Assembly (NCBI GenBank): GCA_049514435.1
Contig: JBEKVB010000003.1
Span: 183,394-247,393 of the forward strand
Length of the DNA stretch: 64,000 nt
From: UBA4810 sp002479215
GTDB taxonomy: Bacteria > Desulfobacterota > Syntrophia > Syntrophales > Smithellaceae
Reading direction: 5' to 3'
How positions within the stretch are numbered: position 1 is the first letter of the stretch; each line of letters starts with the position of its first letter. Positions 34,897 through 43,837 of the stretch are shown here, one piece after another. The notes below the pieces were generated by a model that was not told where the DNA came from, made no database searches, and saw nothing but the letters and a program-made list of their open reading frames with translations. The position numbers and the translations under genes are program-made.

Positions 34897-35826
34897 ATGA
34901 TTTTATGGTGGATATTTTTTGCAATATTTATCTTAGCTATGCTCGTTCTGGACTTAGGCGTCTTCAGCCGCAGAGCTCATGCAGTTAAAATAAAAGAGTC
35001 ATTGCACTGGACGGCTTTCTGGATACTTTTGTCTGGGCTATTCTGCATCAGTGTATACATTTTCTATGGTCATCAAAAGGCTATGGAGTTTTTAGCCGGT
35101 TATCTGATTGAATACTCCCTCAGCATCGATAATCTTTTCGTCTTTTTACTTTTTTTTCGTTATTTCTCTGTTCCAGCCGAATATGAACAAAAATCTTTAA
35201 TTTGGGGGATAATTATTGCTTTGATTATGCGCGGCATTTTTATTTTTGCCGGTATTGCGCTTATCAATAAATTTCACTGGATCATATATGTCTTTGGAGC
35301 TTTCCTGATTTTCACCGCCATTCAGATTGCATGGGGCAAGGAACATGAAGTTCATCCCGAAAAAAACATTATGATCAAATTATTGCGTATTCTTATGCCG
35401 ATTTCCCATGAGTATTCCGGCGGTAAGTTCTTTACTCTTAAAGAAGGTAAACGTCTGGCCACACCTCTTTTGGTTGTAATTTTGGTTTTGGGGACAACAG
35501 ATGTTTTTTTTGCCGTTGATTCCATTCCCGCAGTTTTGGCTGTGACAACTGATCCTTTCATCGTTTATACTTCCAATGTTTTTGCCGTTTTAGGATTGCG
35601 TTCGCTTTTTTTCGCTATTTCCGGCTTGATGAAACTGTTCCATTATCTTCAGTATGGCTTGGCGTTGATTTTGGGTTTTGTGGGAATTAAGATGCTGATC
35701 ACTGATTTTTATCAGATACATGTAAGTGTTTCTTTAATTATAATAGCCATCATACTTGCTTTATCTATTATTGCATCGCTCATGTGGCCAATTAAGCAAA
35801 ATCAATCTATTGTAAAGGACGAATAA
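34897..35826 (+). CDS. TerC/Alx-family membrane protein
   Basis: A 309-residue polytopic protein. The family signature LAGYLIEYSLSIDNLFVFLL and ALIMRGIFIFAG, LGTTDVFFAVDSIPAVLAVT are present with acidic residues inside helices, as in Alx and TerC Mn exporters. At least seven transmembrane segments. It probably exports Mn or another divalent metal, possibly helping metalation of secreted enzymes. Structured leader RNA upstream may control it. Confidence 0.9.
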   Translation: MILWWIFFAIFILAMLVLDLGVFSRRAHAVKIKESLHWTAFWILLSGLFCISVYIFYGHQKAMEFLAGYLIEYSLSIDNLFVFLLFFRYFSVPAEYEQKSLIWGIIIALIMRGIFIFAGIALINKFHWIIYVFGAFLIFTAIQIAWGKEHEVHPEKNIMIKLLRILMPISHEYSGGKFFTLKEGKRLATPLLVVILVLGTTDVFFAVDSIPAVLAVTTDPFIVYTSNVFAVLGLRSLFFAISGLMKLFHYLQYGLALILGFVGIKMLITDFYQIHVSVSLIIIAIILALSIIASLMWPIKQNQSIVKDE

Positions 35827-35836
35827 TCACAGTTCC

Positions 35837-36616
35837 ATGAGAATCGACTTTTTGGATATATCACAAGCCCAATTGAAAAGATGGGCCAGACTTACCGATG
35901 CTAAAGTACGTCAAGAGGAAGGAATATTTATAGCGGAAGGCATAAAAGTGATCGAGGAACTTTTCGTGAGCAACTGGCAAACTAAAGCTATCTTAGTGTT
36001 GCCGGAAAAAAATAAAAACTGGAAAAAGCTATTGGAGCAAACAGCTAATAATATCCCCATATATCAGCTTACGCGCTCCCAGTGGCAAAAACTCGGACAG
36101 GACAGGGAACCGGAAGGTATTATGGCCGTTGTTTCCATAAAGCAGGGATATTCTTTTTCCGCCTGGCTTGCAGAAACTACCGGTAACGTTTTAATCCTGC
36201 ATGAAATTAACAATCCCCGCAACCTGGGCGCGTTGATGCGGAGCGCGCATTGGTTTGGATTTAGAAGTATTATTTTAAGCTCTAACTCGGCTGATTACAC
36301 TCACCCGAAAGCAGTACGGGCATCAATGGGCAGTCTTTTTCATTTGACTATTATCACTGATGTTGATTTATCAGAGGCACTGCCGGAAATTAAAAAGAAT
36401 TACCGGCTTGTCGGCAGCCATGTTCGTGAGGGAAGTTTACCTCATGCGACGGGAGAAAAAGTCGCTTTGCTTTTAGGTAATGAAAGTCATGGCCTACCGG
36501 AAGCTCTTTTGAGAATGGCCGATGAACAATGGAGCATACCCGGTAGCAGTGAAGCAGATTCATTGAGTTTGCCGCAGGCTGCTGCTATTATGATGTATGA
36601 ATGCGCAAAAAAATGA
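35837..36616 (+). CDS. TrmH/SpoU-family RNA 2'-O-methyltransferase
   Basis: A 259-residue SPOUT methyltransferase. The N-terminal substrate-binding domain has RQEEGIFIAEGIKVIEELF. The knot motifs are HEINNPRNLGALMRSAHWFG, LLLGNESHGLPEALL and LSLPQAAAIMMYE. Closest in layout to RlmB/TsnR-like 23S rRNA methylases; the target base cannot be read. Starts 10 bases after terC. Confidence 0.92.
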   Translation: MRIDFLDISQAQLKRWARLTDAKVRQEEGIFIAEGIKVIEELFVSNWQTKAILVLPEKNKNWKKLLEQTANNIPIYQLTRSQWQKLGQDREPEGIMAVVSIKQGYSFSAWLAETTGNVLILHEINNPRNLGALMRSAHWFGFRSIILSSNSADYTHPKAVRASMGSLFHLTIITDVDLSEALPEIKKNYRLVGSHVREGSLPHATGEKVALLLGNESHGLPEALLRMADEQWSIPGSSEADSLSLPQAAAIMMYECAKK

Positions 36617-36669
36617 ACACATTGTAAAAAAATGTCCCATTATTACGGTAATAAAATATATAAACAGTG

Positions 36670-36696
36670 TCATTCCCGCGTAGGCGGGAATCCAGT
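36670..36696. repeat. REP-like palindromic repeat
   Basis: ATTCCCGC (36672-36679) and GCGGGAAT (36684-36691) form a hairpin inside GTCATTCCCGCGTAGGCGGG. This short palindrome is widespread in bacterial intergenic DNA. Confidence 0.6.
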
Positions 36697-36760
36697 AATG
36701 GCGTAAAGTTAAAATTGAGCAACTAGATTTTGCCCGTATTAATATTTAAATGGGAAAAAA

Positions 36761-37078
36761 ATGAAATCTTACATTCAAGTATTCACGACCACAGAAACAA
36801 AAGAAGAAGCGGAAAAAATCGCCCAATATTTAGTGGAGCAAAAGCTGGCCGCCTGCGTGCAGATTACCGGCCCAATTGCCAGCACTTATCGTTGGAAAGG
36901 CAAAGTAGAAACTGCCCAGGAGTGGCTGTGCCTGATCAAAACGCGGGAAGATCTCTATGATAAGGTGGAAAAAGCTATTAAAGAACTACATTCATATGAG
37001 ACACCGGAAATCATTGCCGTCCCAATTGTTAAAGGCAGTTCCGAATATTTAAGCTGGCTTGATGATGTATTGGTTTGA
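36761..37078 (+). CDS. cutA: Divalent-cation tolerance protein CutA
   Basis: A 105-residue CutA1-like trimeric protein. Signatures are QVFTTTETKEEAEKIAQYLV, LAACVQI, STYRWKGKVE, LIKTREDLY and YETPEIIAVPI. Its role in copper or general divalent-metal tolerance is loosely defined. It precedes tkt by 23 bases on the same strand. Confidence 0.95.
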   Translation: MKSYIQVFTTTETKEEAEKIAQYLVEQKLAACVQITGPIASTYRWKGKVETAQEWLCLIKTREDLYDKVEKAIKELHSYETPEIIAVPIVKGSSEYLSWLDDVLV

Positions 37079-37101
37079 AATACTTTACGTGAGGAGATTC
37101 T

Positions 37102-39159
37102 ATGTCCGACAAAAACGAGTTAGAAAAAAAATGCATTAATACCATCCGTTTTTTAGCGGCTGATGCTATTGAGAAAGCCAAATCAGGCCATCCCGGCATG
37201 CCTCTGGGCGCTGCCGCCGCCGCTTTCACTTTATGGACAAAGCATTTAAAACATAATCCAAAAAATCCACATTGGCCGGACCGCGACCGCTTTGTTCTTT
37301 CCGCCGGTCACGCTTCGATGCTTTTATACGCACTGCTTCATCTCACCGGCTATGATCTTTCTCTGGACGACATTAAAAATTTCCGGCAATGGGGCAGCCT
37401 TACTCCCGGCCATCCCGAATATAAGCACACACCCGGCGTGGAAGTCACCACCGGCCCATTAGGCCAGGGATTAGCTAATGCCGTCGGTATGGCAATAGCT
37501 GAAGCGCACTTAGCCGCCCGGTTTAACCGTGATGGCATAAAGTTAGTGGATCACTATACTTATGTTATGGCTGGTGACGGCGACATGATGGAAGGCGTCG
37601 CCGCCGAAGCCTGCTCACTGGCCGGTCATTTGCGCCTCGGAAAATTAGTTGTTCTTTATGATGACAACAGCGTGTCTCTCGCCGGATCGACAGCACTTGC
37701 CTTCACCGAAAATATCGAAATGCGCTTCAAGTCTTACGGCTGGCAGGTGCAAAAGATTAAAGACGGAAATGATGTTGCTGCCATTGACCGGGCAATCAAA
37801 AAAGCTAAAAAGGATACAGACCGGCCATCGCTCATTTGTGTACAGACAAAAATTGGCTTCGGCGCACCCTGTAAGGAGGGAACCTGCGAAGCACACGGTT
37901 CGCCCCTGGGGCCAGAGGAACTTAAAGGAACAAAAGCCGCGCTGGGCTGGCCGCAGGAACCTTTATTTTATGTGCCGGAAGACGTGCAGAAATTTTTTCG
38001 CAAAGCTTTGTCCCGCGGTAAAAAAAGCGAAAAATTATGGCAGGAAACTTTGCTTGTCTGTCAGCAAAAAGACCCAACTCACGCTCTTGAATTTTCCCGC
38101 GCGATTAACGGCGAGCTGCCCGAGGGCTGGGAAACTGCGCTTGCGGAATTCCCCAACAGCTCCAAAGACGTGGCTACGCGCAAAGCGTCAGAAATTGTGA
38201 TGCAAGCAATTGCTGCTAGAGTTCCGGAGTTGTCCGGTGGTTCGGCTGATCTTAACCCTTCTACATTTACGTGGCTCAAAGGCCTTGGTGATTTTCAGAG
38301 TCCGGCAACATCTTCGGCCGGTTTACAGGGTATGGTGGGTGGCCCCTGGAGTTACGAGGGACGCAATATCCACTTCGGTGTCCGTGAACACGCGATGGGT
38401 TCAATTACAGTAGGCCTGGCTTTGCACGGAGGTTTTATTCCCTACACGGCAACATTTTTAACTTTTGCCGATTACATGCGACCGCCTATGCGCCTGGCTG
38501 CCTTGATGGGTTTGCGAACAATTTTTATTTTTACCCACGACAGCATCGGCGTGGGAGAAGACGGCCCGACTCATCAACCAATAGAACAGATTATGAATCT
38601 CCGTCAGGTGCCCAACATGACTCTTATCCGCCCGGCGGATGCCAACGAAACTTTAGAAGCGTGGCGACTAGCACTGGAGAATACATCCGGGCCGACAACT
38701 CTCATCTTCAGCCGCCAGAATTTACCTGTGCTGGATCGCAGCATTTGTGCGCCAGCCGTAGGCACTAGACGCGGCGGTTACATTTTATGGGAATCAGCAC
38801 CAAACCCGGACTTGATTTTGATAGCCACCGGCTCGGAAGTGGCCATGACACTGGATGCTGCGCGCAAACTTGCGGCAGAAAACATCAAGGTCAGAGTTGT
38901 CTCGCTTCCCTGTTGGGAAATATTTGATCGCCAGAAGCAGGAATACCGTCATAGCGTTTTACCGCCGCAAGTGTCCGCCCGAATTGCCGTGGAAGCGGGA
39001 ATCAAACTCGGCTGGGAACATTACACAGGATTAAAAGGAAAGATAATCGGGATGGAGAGCTTCGGGGCGAGCGCCCCCGGCCCGGTACTTTATGAAAAGT
39101 TTGGATTCACCGCAGCCAGGATCATTGCCGCGGCCAAAGAACTGCTCAATATCTCTTAA
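37102..39159 (+). CDS. tkt: Transketolase
   Basis: A 685-residue thiamine-diphosphate enzyme of the pentose phosphate pathway. Motifs: EKAKSGHPGMPLGAAAAAFT, GPLGQGLANAVGMAIAEAHL, GDGDMMEGVAAEACSLAGH (TPP motif), VREHAMGSITVGLALHGGF and EDGPTHQPIEQ. Length is normal. The next gene, a glucose-6-phosphate isomerase, starts 9 bases after the stop, so the two are one sugar-phosphate operon. Confidence 0.97.
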   Translation: MSDKNELEKKCINTIRFLAADAIEKAKSGHPGMPLGAAAAAFTLWTKHLKHNPKNPHWPDRDRFVLSAGHASMLLYALLHLTGYDLSLDDIKNFRQWGSLTPGHPEYKHTPGVEVTTGPLGQGLANAVGMAIAEAHLAARFNRDGIKLVDHYTYVMAGDGDMMEGVAAEACSLAGHLRLGKLVVLYDDNSVSLAGSTALAFTENIEMRFKSYGWQVQKIKDGNDVAAIDRAIKKAKKDTDRPSLICVQTKIGFGAPCKEGTCEAHGSPLGPEELKGTKAALGWPQEPLFYVPEDVQKFFRKALSRGKKSEKLWQETLLVCQQKDPTHALEFSRAINGELPEGWETALAEFPNSSKDVATRKASEIVMQAIAARVPELSGGSADLNPSTFTWLKGLGDFQSPATSSAGLQGMVGGPWSYEGRNIHFGVREHAMGSITVGLALHGGFIPYTATFLTFADYMRPPMRLAALMGLRTIFIFTHDSIGVGEDGPTHQPIEQIMNLRQVPNMTLIRPADANETLEAWRLALENTSGPTTLIFSRQNLPVLDRSICAPAVGTRRGGYILWESAPNPDLILIATGSEVAMTLDAARKLAAENIKVRVVSLPCWEIFDRQKQEYRHSVLPPQVSARIAVEAGIKLGWEHYTGLKGKIIGMESFGASAPGPVLYEKFGFTAARIIAAAKELLNIS

Positions 39160-39168
39160 TCAGGCAAT

Positions 39169-40866
39169 ATGATGAAAGGAAACAATATATCTTTTTCCCT
39201 CGGCAAGTATGAGAGACCGGTTCTGGATGAACTAACCAAAATGCGCCGCAACAATATCATTGCCCGCATCTGGACCTACGATCATACTATCTGGAAGCCG
39301 GAGCCGGATGAAATCGTCAATCGTCTGGGATGGCTTGATGCTCCGGCAGAAACTCTGGAAAAACTGCCTTCGATAAAGAACACTCTCGAGTCCTTCGGCA
39401 ATAGCTCTATTAAAGATGTTGTCTTATTGGGCATGGGTGGATCGAGTCTGGCGGCCGATGTTTTCAACAAAATTTTGGGCAGCCGTTCCGGCTACCCGGC
39501 ATTGCATATTCTGGATACGACCGATCCCGGAATAATCTTCCGGATGACGCAAAAACTGGAATGGGAAAAAACAGTTTTTCTGGTTTCCTCAAAATCAGGA
39601 ACAACGCTGGAGATCACCTCACTATTTCAATATTTTTATAATCTCGCCCTCAAGAAGCTGGGAAGCTCAGTTAGAGATCGTTTTATCTTTATCACTGATA
39701 AAGGCAGCGCCCTGGTGGAGCAGGTGAAAGCGCTTTCGCTACAATACGTGTTCTTAAACAATCCCGATATCGGAGGGCGATATTCCGCTCTTTCCATGCC
39801 GGGAATAGTTCCGGCAGCCATCATCGGCGCTGATGTAGAAAAGCTGCTGCAAAATGCCGTAAAAGCGGCACAACGTGAAAATGCAGAATTCTTTTCCGGA
39901 AATCTTGATCCGACCGGCTGTGTTTTAGGCGCTGTACTGGGTCTTCTGTCGCAAAAAGGACGCGATAAACTCACTTTAATAATGCCGCAGCGTTGGAGGC
40001 CGTTTGGCGATTGGCTGGAACAGCTCATAGCCGAGAGCACCGGCAAAGAAAGAAAAGGAATCCTGCCAATCACAGGCGAAAAACTTTCTGAGCCTGGAGC
40101 TTATGGTAATGATCGCGTATTTGTCACCTTTCAGGAAAGTGAGAATGATAGCACTCCAAAAGTAGAAGAGCTGATTTCCGCCGGGCATCCTCTGATCACC
40201 ATAAGACTCAACGATAGTTATGATCTGGGCGGTCAGATGTTTCTCTGGGAGATGGCTACGGCTGTTGCCGCGCACATCATGGATATCAATCCTTTTGATC
40301 AGCCGGATGTGGAAGCAACAAAAACTCATACCAGCCGGATGATCGCCCAGTACAGAAAAACTAAAACACTGCCTGAGCCCACGCCGGCGCTGGCAACACT
40401 GGAATGCAGCGTTTATGGCGACTTTAAAGGTTCATCTGCCGTCGAAGCATTGGCTGGATTTCTCAAGCAGGCAAAAGCTGATGATTATGTTTGCTTACAG
40501 GTCTTTTTGAGCCCGTCGCCGGAAATTGACGAGGCGTTACTCAAGTTGAGGGAAGCAATTGCCGCCAAATATCGCCTGGCCGGCACAGCCGGTTATGGGC
40601 CGCGCTATTTGCATTCCACCGGCCAGTTGCACAAAGGTGATTCCGGCAATGGTTTGTTCATTCAATTGACTGCCAACGATTTGATCGATGTCGATATTCC
40701 GGACCGGATTGGCTCTGCGGATTCAACACTCACCTTCGGTATGCTCAAAGCGGCTCAAGCCCTGGGGGACTGGCAGGCGCTTTGCGATGCAGGGCGACGA
40801 ATCATCCGCTTTCATTGGAAAACAAACGCGGCCGCCGGATTAACGACTCTAGCCGCAGGTCTTTAA
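39169..40866 (+). CDS. pgi: Glucose-6-phosphate isomerase, Tal-Pgi fusion-type
   Basis: A 565-residue sugar isomerase. Two SIS folds are visible, with VVLLGMGGSSLAADVFNKIL, SSKSGTTLEITSLFQYFYN and PDIGGRYSALSMPGIVPAAI, the Pgi sugar-phosphate loop motifs. The C-terminus with GYGPRYLHSTGQLHKGDSGN is the form found in the isomerase half of bifunctional transaldolase-Pgi proteins, here without the transaldolase part. It interconverts glucose-6-P and fructose-6-P next to transketolase. Starts at 39169 or 39172. Confidence 0.9.
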   Translation: MMKGNNISFSLGKYERPVLDELTKMRRNNIIARIWTYDHTIWKPEPDEIVNRLGWLDAPAETLEKLPSIKNTLESFGNSSIKDVVLLGMGGSSLAADVFNKILGSRSGYPALHILDTTDPGIIFRMTQKLEWEKTVFLVSSKSGTTLEITSLFQYFYNLALKKLGSSVRDRFIFITDKGSALVEQVKALSLQYVFLNNPDIGGRYSALSMPGIVPAAIIGADVEKLLQNAVKAAQRENAEFFSGNLDPTGCVLGAVLGLLSQKGRDKLTLIMPQRWRPFGDWLEQLIAESTGKERKGILPITGEKLSEPGAYGNDRVFVTFQESENDSTPKVEELISAGHPLITIRLNDSYDLGGQMFLWEMATAVAAHIMDINPFDQPDVEATKTHTSRMIAQYRKTKTLPEPTPALATLECSVYGDFKGSSAVEALAGFLKQAKADDYVCLQVFLSPSPEIDEALLKLREAIAAKYRLAGTAGYGPRYLHSTGQLHKGDSGNGLFIQLTANDLIDVDIPDRIGSADSTLTFGMLKAAQALGDWQALCDAGRRIIRFHWKTNAAAGLTTLAAGL

Positions 40867-40888
40867 CCTTCTTTTTCATTTGTCCTAA

Positions 40889-41458
40889 TTAGTTTACGAT
40901 TTTAAGAATATTCGGCGCGTTTCTTTCCGATGGCGCGGGAATGGCCTTCGGGTATCCAATAATAACCGGCGCGACAATCTGGCAATTATCGGGAATACCT
41001 ATCTCTGCTTTAGTTTTTGGATCTCTAATATGCGATGCCAAGCCGATCCAGCATGTGCCTAAACCCCTCTGCGCCGCAGAAAACATAATATAACTGACCG
41101 CTAATGCGCAGTCTACATCAAGCGAATGAACACTCTTGGCACCTACAACATAAATCACACAGGGAGCGTTATAAAATACATTAAAGCTTTCATTCTTGAG
41201 AATCGCTTCATAATTCGAAGTAAGCAAAGCCTTGTTTTCAGCAAAATCCTGCAGGAGATTTTTTTTACTTTCATCAGAGAGTTTTTTCATTGTCTTTTTG
41301 TTGTTGATGATAATAAATTGGCAGGGCTGTCCGTTACTGGCTGAAGGCGCCAGGGTCGATTCCTGAATTATTTCTTTAATCATTTCCAGCGGAACATCTT
41401 TGGTCTGGAAATCACGAATAGCTCTTCTATTTTGTAATAGCTTCGAAAATGTCATCAT
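40889..41458 (-). CDS. Nitroreductase-family flavoprotein
   Basis: A 189-residue FMN protein. RRAIRDFQTKDVPLEMIKEI and LAPSASNGQPCQFIIINNKK are the N-terminal FMN-binding blocks, and RGLGTCWIGLASHIRDPKTK the C-terminal one. Members reduce nitro compounds, quinones or dehalogenate substrates with NAD(P)H; the substrate is unknown. Convergent with pgi; AGGAGG precedes the start. Confidence 0.92.
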   Translation of the reverse strand: MMTFSKLLQNRRAIRDFQTKDVPLEMIKEIIQESTLAPSASNGQPCQFIIINNKKTMKKLSDESKKNLLQDFAENKALLTSNYEAILKNESFNVFYNAPCVIYVVGAKSVHSLDVDCALAVSYIMFSAAQRGLGTCWIGLASHIRDPKTKAEIGIPDNCQIVAPVIIGYPKAIPAPSERNAPNILKIVN

Positions 41459-41511
41459 AATAATATTTCCTCCTGTTATTAACGGGTTCTACCTTGTTGG
41501 TTATCTAACAC

Positions 41512-42144
41512 TTATCCCGGCAAAAAAACAGATATAACTGCCAAAATAAAATATTGGAGCACATTGATAACCGGATTGAGCGCGCCTAATAAAAGCAGTC
41601 CCAGTACAATAAAAAATCCAAAAGGTTCAATTTGATTAAGCACTCGATTTACCGATTCCGGCGCAAAGCCCATCACTATTTTTGACCCGTCTAGCGGTGG
41701 AATGGGAATCAAGTTAAATGCAGCGAGTATAATGTTGATCCGCGCCAGCAGAATAAGGATTTGGGCAATCATCCCCGACTGATCGGGAGATATCAGCCGG
41801 TACAATAATAATGCAATAAAGGCAAAAACAATATTGGCCGTAATGCCTGCGGCCGAAACAAAAATCAGCCCTTTGCGCCTATTCTCAGCAGGAATATTTT
41901 CCAGATTGATCGGAACCGGTTTGGCCCAGCCAAAGCCGACGAATAAAAGCATTAGTGTGCCGATAAGATCGAGGTGTTTGATTGGATTAAGCGTCAATCG
42001 TCCCAGCCATTTGGCCGTGGCGTCACCCATTTTATAAGCGACCCATCCATGCGCCAACTCATGGAAGATCACCGAATACAAAAGCAGCACCGACAGGATG
42101 ACAAATGCCGCCGGATCACTAAGCAGTAAACTAATTAATCCCAT
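41512..42144 (-). CDS. Site-2 protease family membrane metalloprotease (M50)
   Basis: A 210-residue intramembrane protease with the zinc motif HELAH at residues 28-32 within SVIFHELAHGWVAYKMGDAT and the second ligand motif NLIPIPPLDGSKI. Lacks PDZ domains, like the short SpoIVFB-type/YwhC branch. The target is unknown. Five or six transmembrane segments. ATG at 42144 lies close to the structured repeat region upstream. Confidence 0.92.
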   Translation of the reverse strand: MGLISLLLSDPAAFVILSVLLLYSVIFHELAHGWVAYKMGDATAKWLGRLTLNPIKHLDLIGTLMLLFVGFGWAKPVPINLENIPAENRRKGLIFVSAAGITANIVFAFIALLLYRLISPDQSGMIAQILILLARINIILAAFNLIPIPPLDGSKIVMGFAPESVNRVLNQIEPFGFFIVLGLLLLGALNPVINVLQYFILAVISVFLPG

Positions 42145-42189
42145 AATTACTTCTCATTCACCAAATCAATAATATTAAAATACCGGATA

Positions 42190-42310
42190 TCTCTAGTTTT
42201 GGAATTAAATTTCCATTGAAGCTTTCCGCGGCAAGCCACGGAGAATCTTCGATTCTTAAGGAACAATATCATTTAGTATTCGTTCGCTTACCCGAAAGCT
42301 CGCTACCGAA
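42190..42310. repeat. Palindromic intergenic repeat (diverged)
   Basis: The stretch GAAGCTTTCCGCGGCAAGCC with ACGGAGAATCTTCGATTC, then CGAAAGCTCGCTACCGAATTC, looks like a diverged member of an abundant intergenic palindromic repeat. No gene is visible here. Confidence 0.4.
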
Positions 42311-42311
42311 T

Positions 42312-42938
42312 TCAAGATTTGATTTCCCTAATTAAAAGACCCGTTGTGGAAACCCTTATCTCGAATTTTGCGGGTTTTTCCAAATTGATGAATGCGGCCG
42401 ATCCGTATTCGGCATCCAAAAGCGGACTGAGAGCCCAATAGCGTTGCCTGAGGTTGAACATATTCACCGCTTTATCCTGGGAGATTAAAAAAACAGTGCG
42501 GATACCGGAGAGCTCATCTTTTATGTCCGCATAACGGCCAGTAACACGATCAAGCTCATAAGTTGTATGCAAGCCCAATATGTTGACGATAGGCTTCCAT
42601 TTGAGAATGTGCGCATCAACGTAGAGAGCATCCCCAACCAATCTATAGGAAGCTTCTTTGCCATCAGGAAATTTAAAATAAGCCATAAACCACTTTGCTC
42701 CCAGAGGCTCTGTCGTAACTACTGCCGCTATCTCCTCATGCGTCAGGGCACGATATCCTTGTGTTGCTATAGTAATCGTTCCAAATAGCGCAGCTAACGA
42801 TAGTGAGAGCAGTGCACACAACAAACGAATCGTCGAACTTATGAGCCTCTTTTTTCGTATAACTCTAAAAGTTTCAATAAAGAAAAGAAGGCTCAGAAGG
42901 CCGAACCCAATCGTCAACAAAACAAATACATTTTCCAT
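42312..42938 (-). CDS. Two-helix membrane protein of unknown function
   Basis: A 208-residue protein with N-terminal helices (about 3-25 and 36-62) followed by a soluble, mostly beta domain (FMAYFKFPDGKEASYRLVGD; LHTTYELDRVTGRYADIKDE). The start at 42938 is chosen because GAAAGGATTACT precedes it. Related proteins are sometimes annotated as cation/multidrug efflux pump components, without firm support. It is the last gene of the minus-strand mla run. Function not inferred. Confidence 0.7.
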   Translation of the reverse strand: MENVFVLLTIGFGLLSLLFFIETFRVIRKKRLISSTIRLLCALLSLSLAALFGTITIATQGYRALTHEEIAAVVTTEPLGAKWFMAYFKFPDGKEASYRLVGDALYVDAHILKWKPIVNILGLHTTYELDRVTGRYADIKDELSGIRTVFLISQDKAVNMFNLRQRYWALSPLLDAEYGSAAFINLEKPAKFEIRVSTTGLLIREIKS

Positions 42939-43030
42939 AGTAATCCTTTCCATATTTTACTATTTCCAATTCTTCAGAATGTGATCGATATTAGAATGAC
43001 ATTTTGAATTTACGCTTACGGTAACTTCGC

Positions 43031-43813
43031 TTAATATGAATAGGTAACGACGGCTCCAGCGGATAATCTTTCCGAATATTGCCCTTCAATATTCATTTGG
43101 AATCCCTTCAACAGGGGGATATTTACTCCCGCAAATCCTCCCGCAATTGTTTTGTTCCTGATGGTAACATTTCCGGCTGTATATTCAAGACCCGGAATAT
43201 TTACCGCCAGGGAAGCCTGGGCTTCCGAATAATAAATGTAAGGTCCCGCATATAGCTTTATATTGTATGGAGCCGTTGCTTGAAATCCAATGCCGCAATT
43301 CACATCCCAAAGATTTTTTATTTGGAGATCTGTTGTAAAAGGCTCGCTGCCACTTATCCCCGCAACATCATCGGTAAAGTTACTTAAGTAATAAGTTCCC
43401 TGTATGAAGGCTCCTACGCCGAATATTCTATTGAGAGCATAAAAGCCTTTTGCCCCCAGGGTGCCAAAAAACTTCCAGTTTTCCTCAAAATCATTTTTGT
43501 CGGTGGTAGTTAAAACATTTGTGGAGTTATAAGCGTCGAAAATTTTTAAATCCGACACCCCGATTCGCGCGTATATTTCCCAAAGATTTTTAGCTCCATA
43601 ACCTACATGCGAATAAACCTGATTCTGTCTGATTAAATGCTCCGTTCCGTTCTTGTATATATCTTCATGGTACCAATAACCGATACCGGTATATAATCCT
43701 CCAGTCTCTTTGGAAACAGGTTGAGGCGGACCAAATGGCCCACCCGCGACGGCTGTATTATGGACAGTAAATATTATTAACACGCAGATAACTATAACTT
43801 TAAGGCTTTTCGT
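43031..43813 (-). CDS. Outer-membrane beta-barrel protein, apparent ACG start
   Basis: A 260-residue barrel when read from an ACG at 43811-43813: the first residues then read (M)KSLKVIVICVLIIFTVHNTA with cleavage near VAGG, a perfect signal peptide, and AGGAGG sits 7 bases before this ACG. The next canonical start is a GTG 30 bases inside, at 43783, which would cut the signal peptide in half. Amphipathic strands follow, for example GGLYTGIGYWYHEDIYKNG and GIGFQATAPYNIKLYAGPYI, and the protein ends with aromatic residues (VTYSY) as outer-membrane proteins do. It follows mlaA on the same strand. The role is unknown, perhaps linked to lipid transport. Confidence 0.75.
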   Translation of the reverse strand, partial: TKSLKVIVICVLIIFTVHNTAVAGGPFGPPQPVSKETGGLYTGIGYWYHEDIYKNGTEHLIRQNQVYSHVGYGAKNLWEIYARIGVSDLKIFDAYNSTNVLTTTDKNDFEENWKFFGTLGAKGFYALNRIFGVGAFIQGTYYLSNFTDDVAGISGSEPFTTDLQIKNLWDVNCGIGFQATAPYNIKLYAGPYIYYSEAQASLAVNIPGLEYTAGNVTIRNKTIAGGFAGVNIPLLKGFQMNIEGQYSERLSAGAVVTYSY

Positions 43814-43837
43814 ACGAAATCCTCCTCTCTCCTAAAT

